From positions 34,999 through 98,998 of the forward strand of contig JAEUGW010000023.1 in NCBI GenBank assembly GCA_016795565.1: DNA of 64,000 bases, written 5' to 3'. A model generated the notes under the pieces. It did not search any database, was not told the origin of the DNA, and was given only the letters and a program-made list of their open reading frames with translations. The translations under genes were made by a program, and so were the position numbers. This document shows positions 42,911 to 54,739 of the stretch, in pieces; positions within the stretch are counted from its first letter, which is position 1; the number at the start of each line of letters is the position of its first letter. Origin of the DNA: Opitutaceae bacterium. Its GTDB lineage: Bacteria > Verrucomicrobiota > Verrucomicrobiia > Opitutales > Opitutaceae.

Positions 42911-43491
42911 ATGACTGGCTGACCAGATTTTTGCAGGCGTTCATCCCGCTGTTCGTCGCCATCGATCCGATCGGGCTGGCGGCCATCTTCCTCGGGCTCG
43001 GGCAAAACATCGCGGCCGAGCGGCGCCAGAAGATCGCGGACCAGGCTGTCTGGACCGGCGGGCTCGTGGCGCTGGGTTTCCTGCTGCTCGGCAAGAGTGT
43101 CTTTGCCGCGCTCGGCATCTCGGTGGGCGACTTCCAGATCGCGGGCGGACTGATCCTCTTCATCCTCGCGGCGAAGGATCTCATCCAGTCGGCCGCCGAG
43201 CCGGAGAAGCTGCCGGAGGATTTCGGCGTGGTGCCGCTCGGCATGCCGCTCATCGCCGGGCCGGCGTCCATTACAACGTTGCTCGTGCTGGCGCAGAACG
43301 AAGCCATCGGGCTGGTGGCCGCGCTCGTGGCGCTGGCGGTGAACCTCGTGCTCGTGGTGCTGGCGCTGCATTACAGCGAGTGGCTCGGGCGCAAGGTCGG
43401 CGCCACCGGCATGCGCGCCATCTCGAAGATCATCTCGATGCTGCTCGCCGCCATCGCGGTCAGCATGATCAGGCAGGGGTGGAAATCCTGA
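42907..43491 (+). CDS. MarC-family integral membrane protein
   Basis: 194 residues, six hydrophobic helices. Family marks: FIPLFVAIDPIGLAAIFLGL at the start, FQIAGGLILFILAAKDL, and VPLGMPLIAGPASITTLLVL. MarC proteins were once thought to be antibiotic efflux pumps; their function is unsettled. Translationally coupled to the preceding epimerase gene by an ATGA overlap. Confidence 0.93.
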   Translation: MNDWLTRFLQAFIPLFVAIDPIGLAAIFLGLGQNIAAERRQKIADQAVWTGGLVALGFLLLGKSVFAALGISVGDFQIAGGLILFILAAKDLIQSAAEPEKLPEDFGVVPLGMPLIAGPASITTLLVLAQNEAIGLVAALVALAVNLVLVVLALHYSEWLGRKVGATGMRAISKIISMLLAAIAVSMIRQGWKS

Positions 43492-43492
43492 C

Positions 43493-44413
43493 ATGAAGAA
43501 TCTGGCGTTCCTCTTCCTCGGTGGCGCGTTGCTCGGCAACGCGACCGCGTCCACCCCCCTGCAGTCGGCGGTCGATCGCGCCGTCGCCGACACCCGGGCG
43601 GAATTCACGACCCCAGTGCTCAAACCCGAGCAGCTGGCGGTGACAGTCATCGAGCTGCGCGGCACCACGCCGGTGCAGGCGGATTACCGGGGCGACGCGC
43701 GCTTCTACCCGGCGAGCGTCATCAAGCTGTTCTATCTCGCCGCCACGCATCGCTGGCTGGAGGACGGACGCATCGCCGATACGCCCGAGCTGCGCCGCGC
43801 GATGCGCGACATGATCGTGGACTCCTCCAACGATGCCACGAATTACCTCGTGGATGTGCTCACCGGCACGACCGGCGGGCCGGAGCTGCCGCCCGACGAG
43901 CTGAAGGCGTGGAGCGAAAAACGCGGCGCGGTCACGCGGTATTTTGCGGGGCTCGGCTACCAGAACGTGAACGCCAACCGGAAAACCTGGGGCGACGGCC
44001 CGTTCGGCCGCGAGAAGCAGGACATGAACGCGCACCCACCGGCGCGGAATTATCTTTCGACAAACGACACCGCACGCCTGCTCGCGGAGATCTCCGCCGG
44101 CCGGTGCGTCACGCCCGCGCGCTCGGCGGAGATGCTCGCGCTGCTGGCGCGCGAGCCCTTTGCGCCGGCATCCGCCGATCCCGACAGCCAGGCGACGGCA
44201 TTCACCGGCTCCGCGCTGACACCCGGCATGAAGCTCTGGTCGAAGGCCGGGTGGGTCAGCTGGGCGCGCAACGACGCGGCGCTCATCGAGCAGCCCGGCG
44301 GCGGCCGGGTCATCATCGTCACCTTCACCGACGGGCGCGAGCACGCGCAGAACCGGGCGATCATCGCGGCGGTAGCGCGGCGGGTGCTGGCGCATTTGCC
44401 CGCGGTGCCGTGA
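43493..44413 (+). CDS. Class A beta-lactamase-fold serine hydrolase, exported
   Basis: 306 residues with a signal peptide ending GNATAS. Active-site Ser/Lys in FYPASVIKLFYLAA (SxxK), the SxN-type motif in VDSSNDATNYLVD, and a KxG motif in LWSKAGWVSWARNDAALIE. The overall order matches class A enzymes, but the omega-loop ExxLN glutamate is not evident, so true beta-lactamase activity is doubtful; a peptidoglycan or other amide substrate is possible. It starts 1 bp after the MarC stop. Confidence 0.82.
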   Translation: MKNLAFLFLGGALLGNATASTPLQSAVDRAVADTRAEFTTPVLKPEQLAVTVIELRGTTPVQADYRGDARFYPASVIKLFYLAATHRWLEDGRIADTPELRRAMRDMIVDSSNDATNYLVDVLTGTTGGPELPPDELKAWSEKRGAVTRYFAGLGYQNVNANRKTWGDGPFGREKQDMNAHPPARNYLSTNDTARLLAEISAGRCVTPARSAEMLALLAREPFAPASADPDSQATAFTGSALTPGMKLWSKAGWVSWARNDAALIEQPGGGRVIIVTFTDGREHAQNRAIIAAVARRVLAHLPAVP

Positions 44414-44419
44414 ACACCG

Positions 44420-45196
44420 TCAGCGGCGGCCCAGGCTGGTGTAGATGAGTTTCAGCGCCACCAGCGCCGCCATGCCGAGGAAGATGGGTCGCACGAAACG
44501 CGCGCCGCGCTGCAGGGCCAGCCGGGCGCCGAGGCGGCCGCCCACCAGTTGCCCGGCGCCCATGGCGAGCCCGGGCAGCCAGTGGACGGCGCCGGCCGCG
44601 GCGAAGAAGGCCAGGGCGGCGAGGTTGCTGGCGAAGTTCATCACCTTGGTGTGGCCGGCGGCCCGCACGAAATCGTGGCCGAGCACGGTGACAAACGCGA
44701 TGGTCCAGAAGGAGCCGACGCCCGGGCCGAAGAAGCCGTCGTAGAACCCCAGCCCCAGGCCGAAGAGCACGTAGAAGGGCGCGGGCTCCATCCGGTGATG
44801 CCGGCTGGTCTCGCCGAGCCGGGGGCGGAAAACCATGTAGATCACGATGGCCCCCAGCAGCCACGGGATGAGCGTGCCGAGAAATTGCGGATCGACCGAC
44901 CGCAGCGCGACCGCGCCGCCGACCGCGCCGAGCGCGCTCAGCGCGAAGCCCAAGCGGCATTCGCGCAGGTCCACGGCGCCGCGGCGGGTGAAGCCCCAGG
45001 CGGCCGCCCCCGAGCCGAAGACGCCCTGCAGCTTCGAGGTGGCGAGGGCCGCCGGGGCGGGCAGCCCGAAACCCAGCAGGGTCGGCAGCGTGATCAGGCC
45101 GCCGCCGCCCGCGATGGCGTCCACCGTGCCCGCAACCAGGCCGACGGCGAACAACACGGGCCAGGCCCAGAGTGGCAGGTCGGAAAGCGGCGGCAT
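44420..45196 (-). CDS. TauE/SafE-family membrane transporter
   Basis: 258 residues from MPPLSDLPLWAW, about eight membrane helices. Family marks: GLVAGTVDAIAGGGGLITLPTLL, ALATSKLQGVFGSG, and GLGLGFYDGFFGPGVGSFWTIAFV, repeated in the two halves. Members export sulfite, sulfoacetate or related anions; the substrate is unknown here. It converges with the hydrolase gene and is divergent from pdxH. Confidence 0.9.
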   Translation of the reverse strand: MPPLSDLPLWAWPVLFAVGLVAGTVDAIAGGGGLITLPTLLGFGLPAPAALATSKLQGVFGSGAAAWGFTRRGAVDLRECRLGFALSALGAVGGAVALRSVDPQFLGTLIPWLLGAIVIYMVFRPRLGETSRHHRMEPAPFYVLFGLGLGFYDGFFGPGVGSFWTIAFVTVLGHDFVRAAGHTKVMNFASNLAALAFFAAAGAVHWLPGLAMGAGQLVGGRLGARLALQRGARFVRPIFLGMAALVALKLIYTSLGRR

Positions 45197-45266
45197 GGAG
45201 GAGGGCCAGCGTGCAGAGTGCGGATGATTTTGACAGCGCGGAGTGCGCGCGCACCATGGCGGCACC

Positions 45267-45905
45267 ATGGCACTGGCCGACATGAGAAAGGATTACAGTC
45301 TCGCCGGGCTCCTCGAAAAGGACCTGGCGAAGAATCCGTTCCGGCAATTCGAGCAATGGTTCCAGGAGGCGGAGGCCGCCAAGATCGCCGAGCCCAACGC
45401 CATGACGCTGGCCACCGCCGGGCGGGATGGCCGGCCCTCCGCCCGCACGGTGCTGCTCAAGGGCTGCGACGGCCGCGGCTTTGTCTTCTACACCAATTAC
45501 GAGAGCCGCAAGGGACGTGAGCTCGACGCCAATCCCCGCGCCACCCTGCTCTTCCCGTGGGTGGCGATGGAACGGCAGATCATCATCGAGGGCGCGGTCA
45601 CGCGCGTGAGCCGCGAGGCGGCGGAAGCGTATTTTCACAGCCGGCCGCGCGGCAGCCAGCTGGCGGCGTGGGCCTCGCCGCAGAGCACGGCGGTCGCCGG
45701 GCGCGCCGTCCTGGAGGAGAGCTACCGCGTCGTGGACAAAAAATACGAGGGCCGGACGGTGCCGCTGCCGCCGAATTGGGGCGGTTTCCGGCTGGCACCG
45801 GAGACGGTCGAGTTCTGGCAGGGCCGCCGCAGCCGGCTGCACGACCGGTTGCGCTACCGCCGCGAGCCGGGTGGCGACTGGGTCGTCGAACGCCTCGCGC
45901 CCTGA
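45267..45905 (+). CDS. pdxH: Pyridoxamine 5'-phosphate oxidase
   Basis: FMN enzyme making pyridoxal 5'-phosphate. 212 residues from MALADMRKDYSLAGL. Conserved blocks: MTLATAGRDGRPSARTVLLKG, FYTNYESRKGRELDANPRA, SRPRGSQLAAWASPQS, and the C-terminal WGGFRLAPETVEFWQG followed by RLHDRLRYRR and ERLAP. All expected FMN and substrate residues are present. It is followed 4 bp later by the histidine kinase gene. Confidence 0.95.
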   Translation: MALADMRKDYSLAGLLEKDLAKNPFRQFEQWFQEAEAAKIAEPNAMTLATAGRDGRPSARTVLLKGCDGRGFVFYTNYESRKGRELDANPRATLLFPWVAMERQIIIEGAVTRVSREAAEAYFHSRPRGSQLAAWASPQSTAVAGRAVLEESYRVVDKKYEGRTVPLPPNWGGFRLAPETVEFWQGRRSRLHDRLRYRREPGGDWVVERLAP

Positions 45906-45909
45906 ACCC

Positions 45910-47292
45910 ATGTGCGCCAAAAAAGCGCCCGCGCCGCCGGCCCCCGCCGGGCCAGAGCTGCCGCCCGGCTTGGAGGTGCTGACCGGCACGCTGGACGTGC
46001 TGGGCGACGCGGCCGTCATCACGGGAGACCAGTGGCAGGGAGGCGGCGTGGACATCGCCTACGCCAACAAAAAATTCGCGGAGCTGACCGGTTATGCCGC
46101 CGCGACCCTGCCGGGCCGGAACACCCGCCTGCTTCACGGCCCGCGCACCGATTTGCTGGCCTTGGATGCCACCCCGTGCGGACAGTTTTCCGCGGGCGAG
46201 GGCTGGCTCTACCGCCAGGACGGAAGCGAATTCTACGGCGCGTGGAGCTTCTCCCCGCTCATGGTCGCGGGCCGGGCCTCCGGCCGGTTGCTGGGCCTCT
46301 ACCGGGACAACTCCGAGCCCCGGCGCCTGCACTCCGCCCTGTTGCAATCCCAGAAACTCGGCACCGTCGGCCTGCTGGCGGGCGGCGTGGCGCACGATTT
46401 CAACAACCTGCTCACGGTCATCAACGGCTATTGCGAGATCCTCGGCGCCAAGCTGGCCGGGACACCGGCCGCGCTGAAGGATTTGCGGGAGGTCCACCGG
46501 GCCGGCCTCAAGGCCTCGGCCCTGGCCCGGCAGATCCTCGAGTTCAGCCGCCGGCAGGAATCCGAGATCACGGTGGTCAACTTCAACACCCTCATCCGGG
46601 AGATTGCGGAGATCATCCGCCGGGTGGCGGGAGAGGAGACCACCGTGGAGCTGCGCCTGGTCTCCGGCCTGGGCAACGCCCGCATCGACCCCACGCATTT
46701 CCAGCGCGTGCTGCTCAACCTCTGTTTCAACGCCCACGACGCCATGCCCCGCGGCGGCCGGCTCACCATCCGCACCAGCCACCATCGGGTGGCGACCGCG
46801 GCCGACCGTCGCGTGCCGGCCATGGCTGACGGCCCCTATGTGGTCCTGCAGGTCACCGACACCGGGGACGGCATGGATCCGGAGACGCTGCAACAGATCT
46901 TCACGCCCCGCTTCACCACCAAGAAAAACGGCGCGGGGCTCGGCCTGCCCACGGCGCTCGCGATCGTCCGGGAAAACCACGGGCACATCACCGCGCGCAG
47001 CACGCGCGGCGCGGGCACAACCTTCGAGGTCTATCTCCCGGAAACCCCCGAGCCGGAGCAAACCTCCCTCACTTCCCTCGGCATCCTGCCCGCCGTGCGC
47101 GGCACCGAGAGCCTGCTCATCGTGGAGGCGGATGCGGTTTTGCGGAAGATGATCGCCGGTATCCTCGCCACCGATGGTTACGCGGTGACGGATGCACCCA
47201 CGGCGGCGGCCGCCGCCGCCAAGGTGGCGCAGGGGCTGCGGCCGAACCTCGTGCTCATCCAAAGCTGCAGCAAGGAGGGGGGAAGCTGGTGA
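45910..47292 (+). CDS. Hybrid histidine kinase with LOV-like PAS domain and interrupted pseudo-receiver
   Basis: 460 residues. A PAS domain (about 20-135) resembles LOV domains (YANKKFAELTGYAAATLPGR), but the photo-reactive GRNCRF position reads GRNTRL, so it lacks the cysteine. The dimerisation helix has the phospho-acceptor His in LAGGVAHDFNNLLTVINGY. The ATPase domain has N (NLCFNAHDA), G1 (DTGDGMDPE), F (IFTPRFTTK) and G2 (GAGLGLPTA) boxes. The C-terminal receiver begins ESLLIVEADAVLRKMI but stops at SKEGGSW after a G6 run. The rest of that domain is in another frame. The expected phospho-Asp is Gln (LVLIQSCS). Confidence 0.85.
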   Translation: MCAKKAPAPPAPAGPELPPGLEVLTGTLDVLGDAAVITGDQWQGGGVDIAYANKKFAELTGYAAATLPGRNTRLLHGPRTDLLALDATPCGQFSAGEGWLYRQDGSEFYGAWSFSPLMVAGRASGRLLGLYRDNSEPRRLHSALLQSQKLGTVGLLAGGVAHDFNNLLTVINGYCEILGAKLAGTPAALKDLREVHRAGLKASALARQILEFSRRQESEITVVNFNTLIREIAEIIRRVAGEETTVELRLVSGLGNARIDPTHFQRVLLNLCFNAHDAMPRGGRLTIRTSHHRVATAADRRVPAMADGPYVVLQVTDTGDGMDPETLQQIFTPRFTTKKNGAGLGLPTALAIVRENHGHITARSTRGAGTTFEVYLPETPEPEQTSLTSLGILPAVRGTESLLIVEADAVLRKMIAGILATDGYAVTDAPTAAAAAAKVAQGLRPNLVLIQSCSKEGGSW

Positions 47293-47465
47293 AGGAGCTA
47301 CACGCGGACAATCCCGCCCTCCGGCTCATCTGCACCTCGACCCATGCGCTGCCCGTGAGCCTGCACACGGTGCCGCGCTCGGCCACAATCCACCTGCCCA
47401 AGCCCTTTGCCCTGAGCACGCTGGTGCGCGGCGTGCGCCAGTTGCTGGACGCCGCGGAGGCGTGA
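47276..47465 (+). pseudogene. Out-of-frame remainder of the receiver domain
   Basis: Directly after the kinase stop, a different frame encodes KLVKELHADNPALRLICTS, then the receiver landmarks IHLPKPFALSTL and a final LLDAAEA before a TGA at 47463-47465. Adding one G to the G6 run at 47276-47281 would fuse it to the kinase. It is therefore a frameshifted continuation (mutation, assembly error or slippage), not an independent gene. Confidence 0.75.
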
Positions 47466-47475
47466 GCCCGGCCCG

Positions 47476-48243
47476 ATGAACCTGCACGTCCTGCCGGTCC
47501 GCACCGCCGCCGCCGCCGAGAACATGGCGCAGGATTTCCTGCTCCTCCAGCGCTACCCGGCCGCGGACGCCCCGCGCTTCCGGCACTACGAGTGGCGTCG
47601 CCCCGCCTGCACCTTCGGCTACAGCCAGAAGATCGGGTTTGTCCGTGCGAACCTGCCGGCCGGCGAATCGTTCGATCTCTGCCGCCGGCCCACCGGCGGC
47701 GGCATCGTGGACCACCGCAACGACTGGACCTACGCGCTCGTGCTGCCGCGCGGCCATGCGCTCTACGACGAGCGCGCCGCGCAATCCTACCGCCTCGTCC
47801 ACGAGGCCCTGGCCGCAGCGCTCGTCGCGATCGGCCAGCCGGCGGCGGTGAAAACGCAGTGCGATCAGGACAAATCCTGTGGGAGCGACCTTGGTCGCGA
47901 CTCCAATGGGTCGCGAGCAAGCTCGCTCCCACAGGAAACACCGATTCCGGGCGTCTGCTTCCAGCGCGCCGAGCTTTACGATGTCGTGAACACGGCGACC
48001 GGCGCGAAGATCGCCGGGGCGGCGCAGAAACGGAACAAGCACGGCCTGCTTTTCCAGGGCTCGATCGAGAAGTCCGCGGTCGGCCTCGTGGACTGGGATG
48101 ATTTTTCGGCGCGCTTCGTCGCCGGTTTGGCGGGTGCCCTCGGCGTCGAGGCGCAGGCCACGCCTTGGCCCGACCTCGACGAGGGCGAGGTTGAGGGCCT
48201 GGTCGAGCAGTATGCCTCACCCGAATGGGTCAGTTATCGCTGA
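47476..48243 (+). CDS. Lipoate-protein ligase-like (biotin/lipoate A/B ligase family) protein
   Basis: 255 residues. Family marks: LLQRYPAADAPRFRHYEWRRPACTFGYSQ-type opening, RRPTGGGIVDHRNDWTYALVLPR (the RRxxGGG motif), then a conserved Lys in TGAKIAGAAQKRNKHGLLFQGSI. It probably transfers lipoyl or octanoyl groups to carrier proteins. Between KTQCDQDK and TPIPGVCFQRAELYDVV the protein carries about 20 extra residues encoded by a dispersed palindromic repeat, in frame. It follows the kinase remnant by 10 bp. Confidence 0.85.
   Translation: MNLHVLPVRTAAAAENMAQDFLLLQRYPAADAPRFRHYEWRRPACTFGYSQKIGFVRANLPAGESFDLCRRPTGGGIVDHRNDWTYALVLPRGHALYDERAAQSYRLVHEALAAALVAIGQPAAVKTQCDQDKSCGSDLGRDSNGSRASSLPQETPIPGVCFQRAELYDVVNTATGAKIAGAAQKRNKHGLLFQGSIEKSAVGLVDWDDFSARFVAGLAGALGVEAQATPWPDLDEGEVEGLVEQYASPEWVSYR
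47875..47936. repeat. 62 bp dispersed palindrome inserted in frame in the lipoate-ligase-like gene
   Basis: The ends TCCTGTGGGAGCGA and TCGCTCCCACAGGA are perfect 14 bp inverted repeats; inner inverted segments are ACCTTGGTCGCGA and TCGCGAGCAAGCT. Its first 24 bp from 47878 are identical to the intergenic repeat at 15218-15241, and a related half lies at 22585-22612. The open reading frame runs through it. Confidence 0.85.
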
Positions 48244-48285
48244 GCCTTTGACTCCGGCCGGAGCGGTGCCAAGGCTCGCCGGCCT

Positions 48286-50382
48286 ATGCAATCCCCTCGC
48301 GTCATCGTGTTGCTCCTCACGCTGGCCCTGGCCGCGACCGTTACCGCCGCGGACAAGCGCCCGCTCACCCCGCAGGACCTCTGGGCCGTCAAGCGCCTCG
48401 GCAGTCCCGCCCTCTCGCCCGACGGCAAGACCGTCGTGTTCACCGTCCAGGAATGGTCCATCGAGAAAAACAAGAGCACGTCGAGTCTCTGGCTCGTGGA
48501 CACCGCCGGCGGCACCCCGCGCCGGCTGACCAATGCCGCAGCTTCCGACGGCAGCCCGGCTTGGAGCCCCGACGGCACGCGCCTCGCCTTCACCTCGAAG
48601 CGCGGCGACGACGAGGCCGCCTCCCTCTACGTGATGCGCACCGACGGCGGCGAGGCGGAGAAGATCCTCGAGCTGCCGTTCGGCATTTCCGCGCCCAAGT
48701 GGCTGCCCGACGGCAGCGGCCTGGTGGTCGTCACCACCGTCATCCCGGAGTTGGCCGGCGCGCTCACCAAGGCCGACCTCGCGGCGATGAAGAAGGAGAT
48801 CAAGCGGCGCAAGGACTCCAAGATGACGGCCAAGGTCACCGAGAACCGCCAGTTCCGCTACTTCGACCACTACATCACCGACAGCGCCGCGAACCGCCTG
48901 CTGGTCGTCACGCTCGCCACCAAGGAGTTCAAGGACCTCACGCCGAAATGGGACCGGCTCTTCACGGTCAGCGGGGAGGTCAGTTACGATCTCGCGCCCG
49001 ACGGCAAGTGGGTGGCGCTGGGCATCAACACCACGCCCCCGCCCTACCGCGACTTTCCCAACCACGATGTTTACCTGCTGCCGACCGACGGCTCCGGCAC
49101 GCTGAAGAACCTCACGCCGGAGAATCGGGGCGACGACGGCGGCGCGGTCTTCGCGCCGGACGGCAAGTCGCTCCTCTTCGGGCGGCAGGAGACGCCCTAT
49201 TACAGCGGCGAGTTCACCAAGCTGTGGCGGCACGACCTCGCGACCGGCCGGAACACCCCGCTCACCGACGCGCTCGACTACTCCATCGACGGCGTGAAAT
49301 TCTCCGCCGACGGCAAGACGCTGTGGGCTGCGGTTGAGTCCAAGGGCGTCGTGCCGGTCTTCAAGCTCAACGCCGACGGCAGCGGCCTCACGCCGGTTTA
49401 CGCCGAGGGCACGTCCAGCGCGCTCGATCTCGCGGCCGGCACGCTGGTGTTCCTCAACGACAACACCAGCCGGCCCAACGAGCTCTTCGCGCTCGACCAG
49501 GCGACGGGCGCGGTCCGCCAGCTCACGCACATCAACGACGCCTACATGGCGCAGATCGCTCTCGGCAAGGTCGAGAGCTACTGGTTCACCGGGGCGAACA
49601 ACGAGCAGATCCAAGGCTGGCTCGTCTATCCCCCGGGCTACGACCAGAACAAGAAATACCCCCTGATCGAGCTGATGCACGGCGGCCCGCACACGATGAA
49701 CCGCGACAGCTGGAGCTACCGCTGGAACACGCAGCTCTTCGCCGCGCCCGGCTACGTCGTCACTTGGGTCAACCGCCACGGCTCGACCGGCTTCAGCGAG
49801 GCGTTCTGCCGGAGCATCCTCAACCAGTGGGGCGACATGCCGTTCGAGGACATCATGAAGGGCGCCGACTTCCTGCTGAAGAAGCTGCCCAACCTCGACC
49901 CGGAGCGGATGGCCGCGGCCGGCGCCAGTTACGGCGGCTACATGGCCGCCTGGGTGCTCGGCCACACCGACCGGTTCAAGGCCATCATCGACCACGCCGG
50001 CGTGAACAGCTCCTACGCCCAGTATGCCAGCGACGTGCCGCACGGCTTCCCCGAGGTCATGGGCGGCAAGCCCTGGACCAATGTCGAGGGCCTGCAGAAG
50101 GAGAACCCGATGTTCTACGCCAAGAACTTCAAGACGCCCACGCTCATCACGCACGGCGAGCTCGACTACCGCGTGCCCTACGGCAACGGCCTGGAGCTCT
50201 ACGGCGTGCTGCAGGCGATGAACGTGCCCTCACGCCTGGTGGTGTTCCCGGATGAAAACCACTGGGTGCTCAAGCCGCAGAACGCCATCTACTGGCACTG
50301 GGAGATGCAGAGCTGGCTCAGCCGCCACATCGGCGGCAAGCCGGTGATCGAGAAGCCGGTCTTCGACGCCGAGGCGAAGTAA
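48286..50382 (+). CDS. S9-family prolyl-oligopeptidase-like peptidase, exported
   Basis: 698 residues with a signal peptide ending ATVTAADK. The first ~430 residues are WD40/TolB-like beta-propeller repeats (PALSPDGKTVVF, PAWSPDGTRLAF, APKWLPDGSGLV, VKFSADGKTLW). The C-terminal alpha/beta-hydrolase domain has the nucleophile in GASYGGYMAAW, the Asp in HGELDYRVP and the His in DENHWVLKP. Acyl-aminoacyl or dipeptidyl peptidase activity in the periplasm is likely. It is followed by a repeat and a strong terminator. Confidence 0.93.
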   Translation: MQSPRVIVLLLTLALAATVTAADKRPLTPQDLWAVKRLGSPALSPDGKTVVFTVQEWSIEKNKSTSSLWLVDTAGGTPRRLTNAAASDGSPAWSPDGTRLAFTSKRGDDEAASLYVMRTDGGEAEKILELPFGISAPKWLPDGSGLVVVTTVIPELAGALTKADLAAMKKEIKRRKDSKMTAKVTENRQFRYFDHYITDSAANRLLVVTLATKEFKDLTPKWDRLFTVSGEVSYDLAPDGKWVALGINTTPPPYRDFPNHDVYLLPTDGSGTLKNLTPENRGDDGGAVFAPDGKSLLFGRQETPYYSGEFTKLWRHDLATGRNTPLTDALDYSIDGVKFSADGKTLWAAVESKGVVPVFKLNADGSGLTPVYAEGTSSALDLAAGTLVFLNDNTSRPNELFALDQATGAVRQLTHINDAYMAQIALGKVESYWFTGANNEQIQGWLVYPPGYDQNKKYPLIELMHGGPHTMNRDSWSYRWNTQLFAAPGYVVTWVNRHGSTGFSEAFCRSILNQWGDMPFEDIMKGADFLLKKLPNLDPERMAAAGASYGGYMAAWVLGHTDRFKAIIDHAGVNSSYAQYASDVPHGFPEVMGGKPWTNVEGLQKENPMFYAKNFKTPTLITHGELDYRVPYGNGLELYGVLQAMNVPSRLVVFPDENHWVLKPQNAIYWHWEMQSWLSRHIGGKPVIEKPVFDAEAK

Positions 50383-50411
50383 GGTAGAGCGAGTTGCCCT
50401 CAACACGCTTC

Positions 50412-50461
50412 TGTAGCGGCGGTCTGTGACCGCCGTCCGGCGCTCATAGAGCGCCGCTACA
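50412..50461. repeat. TGTAGCGGCGGTC palindrome, MITE core without the MITE ends
   Basis: TGTAGCGGCGGTCTGTGACC and its inverted counterpart CGCTCATAGAGCGCCGCTACA. It matches the inner palindrome of the 137 bp elements at 9443 and 22757 but lacks their GAGCCTATCC ends. Confidence 0.75.
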
Positions 50462-50470
50462 AAACAAGCA

Positions 50471-50500
50471 GGCGCCGGTGATGAACACCGGCGCCTTTTT
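50471..50500 (+). terminator. Rho-independent terminator of the S9 peptidase gene
   Basis: GGCGCCGGTG - ATGAA - CACCGGCGCC followed by TTTTT: a perfect 10 bp stem and T run 88 bp after the stop codon. Confidence 0.92.
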
Positions 50501-50667
50501 ATGGCCAGCGGCCGCCGGAGCGGTCGGGGGTCGCAGCACTCAATGGTGCTGTTTATCAGCGCGGCGCCACAGATGCGGCACAGCGCAAGGTGGTTTCTTG
50601 CCGCCATTATCGCACCTTTCCCGGAAAAAACCAGCGGGAGTTATTCACCACGGTCTTTGGGTGTCCT

Positions 50668-50719
50668 GTAGGGGCGTCGCTTGCCGACGCCCGCGGGCGC
50701 ACACAAGGTGCGCCCCTAC
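50668..50719. repeat. GTAGGGGCG inverted repeat overlapping the GNAT stop codon
   Basis: Opens GTAGGGGCG and closes CGCCCCTAC, with the inner hairpin GGGCGTCG - CTTG - CCGACGCCC-like and a CACAAGGTGC segment. The TAG stop of the minus-strand acetyltransferase gene is read from the CTA of its right end. The rest of the gap from 50501 to 50667 has no recognised feature. Confidence 0.7.
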
Positions 50720-51252
50720 GTCTTCGGCGCCGCCAGGCTGTAGATAATATGATCCACATGCCGGTCGTGGAGCCACTCGGCCTTTTTCAGAACACTCACC
50801 TGCTTGAAGCCGAGCCGCCGGGGGATTTTCTGGGCGCGGTGGTTGTCCGTGGCCACGGCCACCACCAGTTGCCGGAGCCCCAGCTCGCCAAACGCGTGCT
50901 CGATCACGGCGCGGCAGCAGAGCGTCATGATGCCCTGTCCGGCGCTGTCGGGCGCGATCCAGTAGGCCGGAAACCCGATGCGGTGGGCCCAATCAATCCG
51001 GTTGTGGCCGATGACGCCCACCAGCCGGCCCAGGGACCAGATGCCGCAGGTGAAGGCGCGGGTCTCCCGGTCGTCGCACACCGTGCCCGCGATGTAGGCG
51101 GCGCTGTCGGCGACCGTCCGGGTGGCGTCCACCCACGGCAGCCATTCGCGGAGCGAGGCGCGGTGGGCGTCAACCACCGCGAACAACGCCGCCGCATCGG
51201 TCGGCTGCAGCGGCCGGAGCTCCAGGCCGGGATTGATGGAGTGGCGCCACAT
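50716..51252 (-). CDS. GNAT acetyltransferase, RimJ/RimL-like
   Basis: 178 residues. RimL-type blocks: LELRPLQPTDAAALFAVVDAHRASLREWLPWVD at the start, YWIAPDSAGQGIMTLCCRAVIEHAF (acetyl-CoA loop, GQGIM), LRQLVVAVATDNHRAQKIPRRLGF. These enzymes acetylate ribosomal-protein N-termini or other amines. It is 9 bp downstream of the Tgt-MnmC gene and last in that operon. Confidence 0.9.
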   Translation of the reverse strand: MWRHSINPGLELRPLQPTDAAALFAVVDAHRASLREWLPWVDATRTVADSAAYIAGTVCDDRETRAFTCGIWSLGRLVGVIGHNRIDWAHRIGFPAYWIAPDSAGQGIMTLCCRAVIEHAFGELGLRQLVVAVATDNHRAQKIPRRLGFKQVSVLKKAEWLHDRHVDHIIYSLAAPKT

Positions 51253-51261
51253 GGCACGGGC

Positions 51262-54625
<3,364 letters not shown>

Positions 54626-54631
<6 letters not shown>

Positions 54632-54739
54632 GGACGGAGGCTTGGCGTAGATGGCGTAGCAAAACACAGAACACACAGAAGGCCTGATAAAAGGCAATTG
54701 CTGCGTCTTCTTTCCGTGTATTCCGTGTGTTCCGTGGTT
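54626..54739. promoter_or_regulatory. Divergent start region built from an inverted AACCACGGA repeat
   Basis: AACCACGGA at 54626-54634 faces TCCGTGGTT at 54731-54739. The GTG start of the minus-strand RlmD-like gene (54631) and of the plus-strand SpoU gene (54734) are both the GTG of CCGTGGTT in these arms. Between lie CGTAGATGGCGTAG and repeated ACACAGAA / TTCCGTGT motifs. Promoters for both genes must lie within about 100 bp. Confidence 0.6.

Noticed and set aside
43493..44413. Antibiotic-resistance beta-lactamase
   Set aside because: Ser/Lys and KxG motifs are present, but the omega-loop glutamate typical of class A enzymes was not found; called only as a beta-lactamase-fold hydrolase.
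48217..50154. 645-codon open frame opposite the S9 peptidase
   Set aside because: The peptidase frame has the full catalytic triad and propeller repeats; the antisense product is low complexity.
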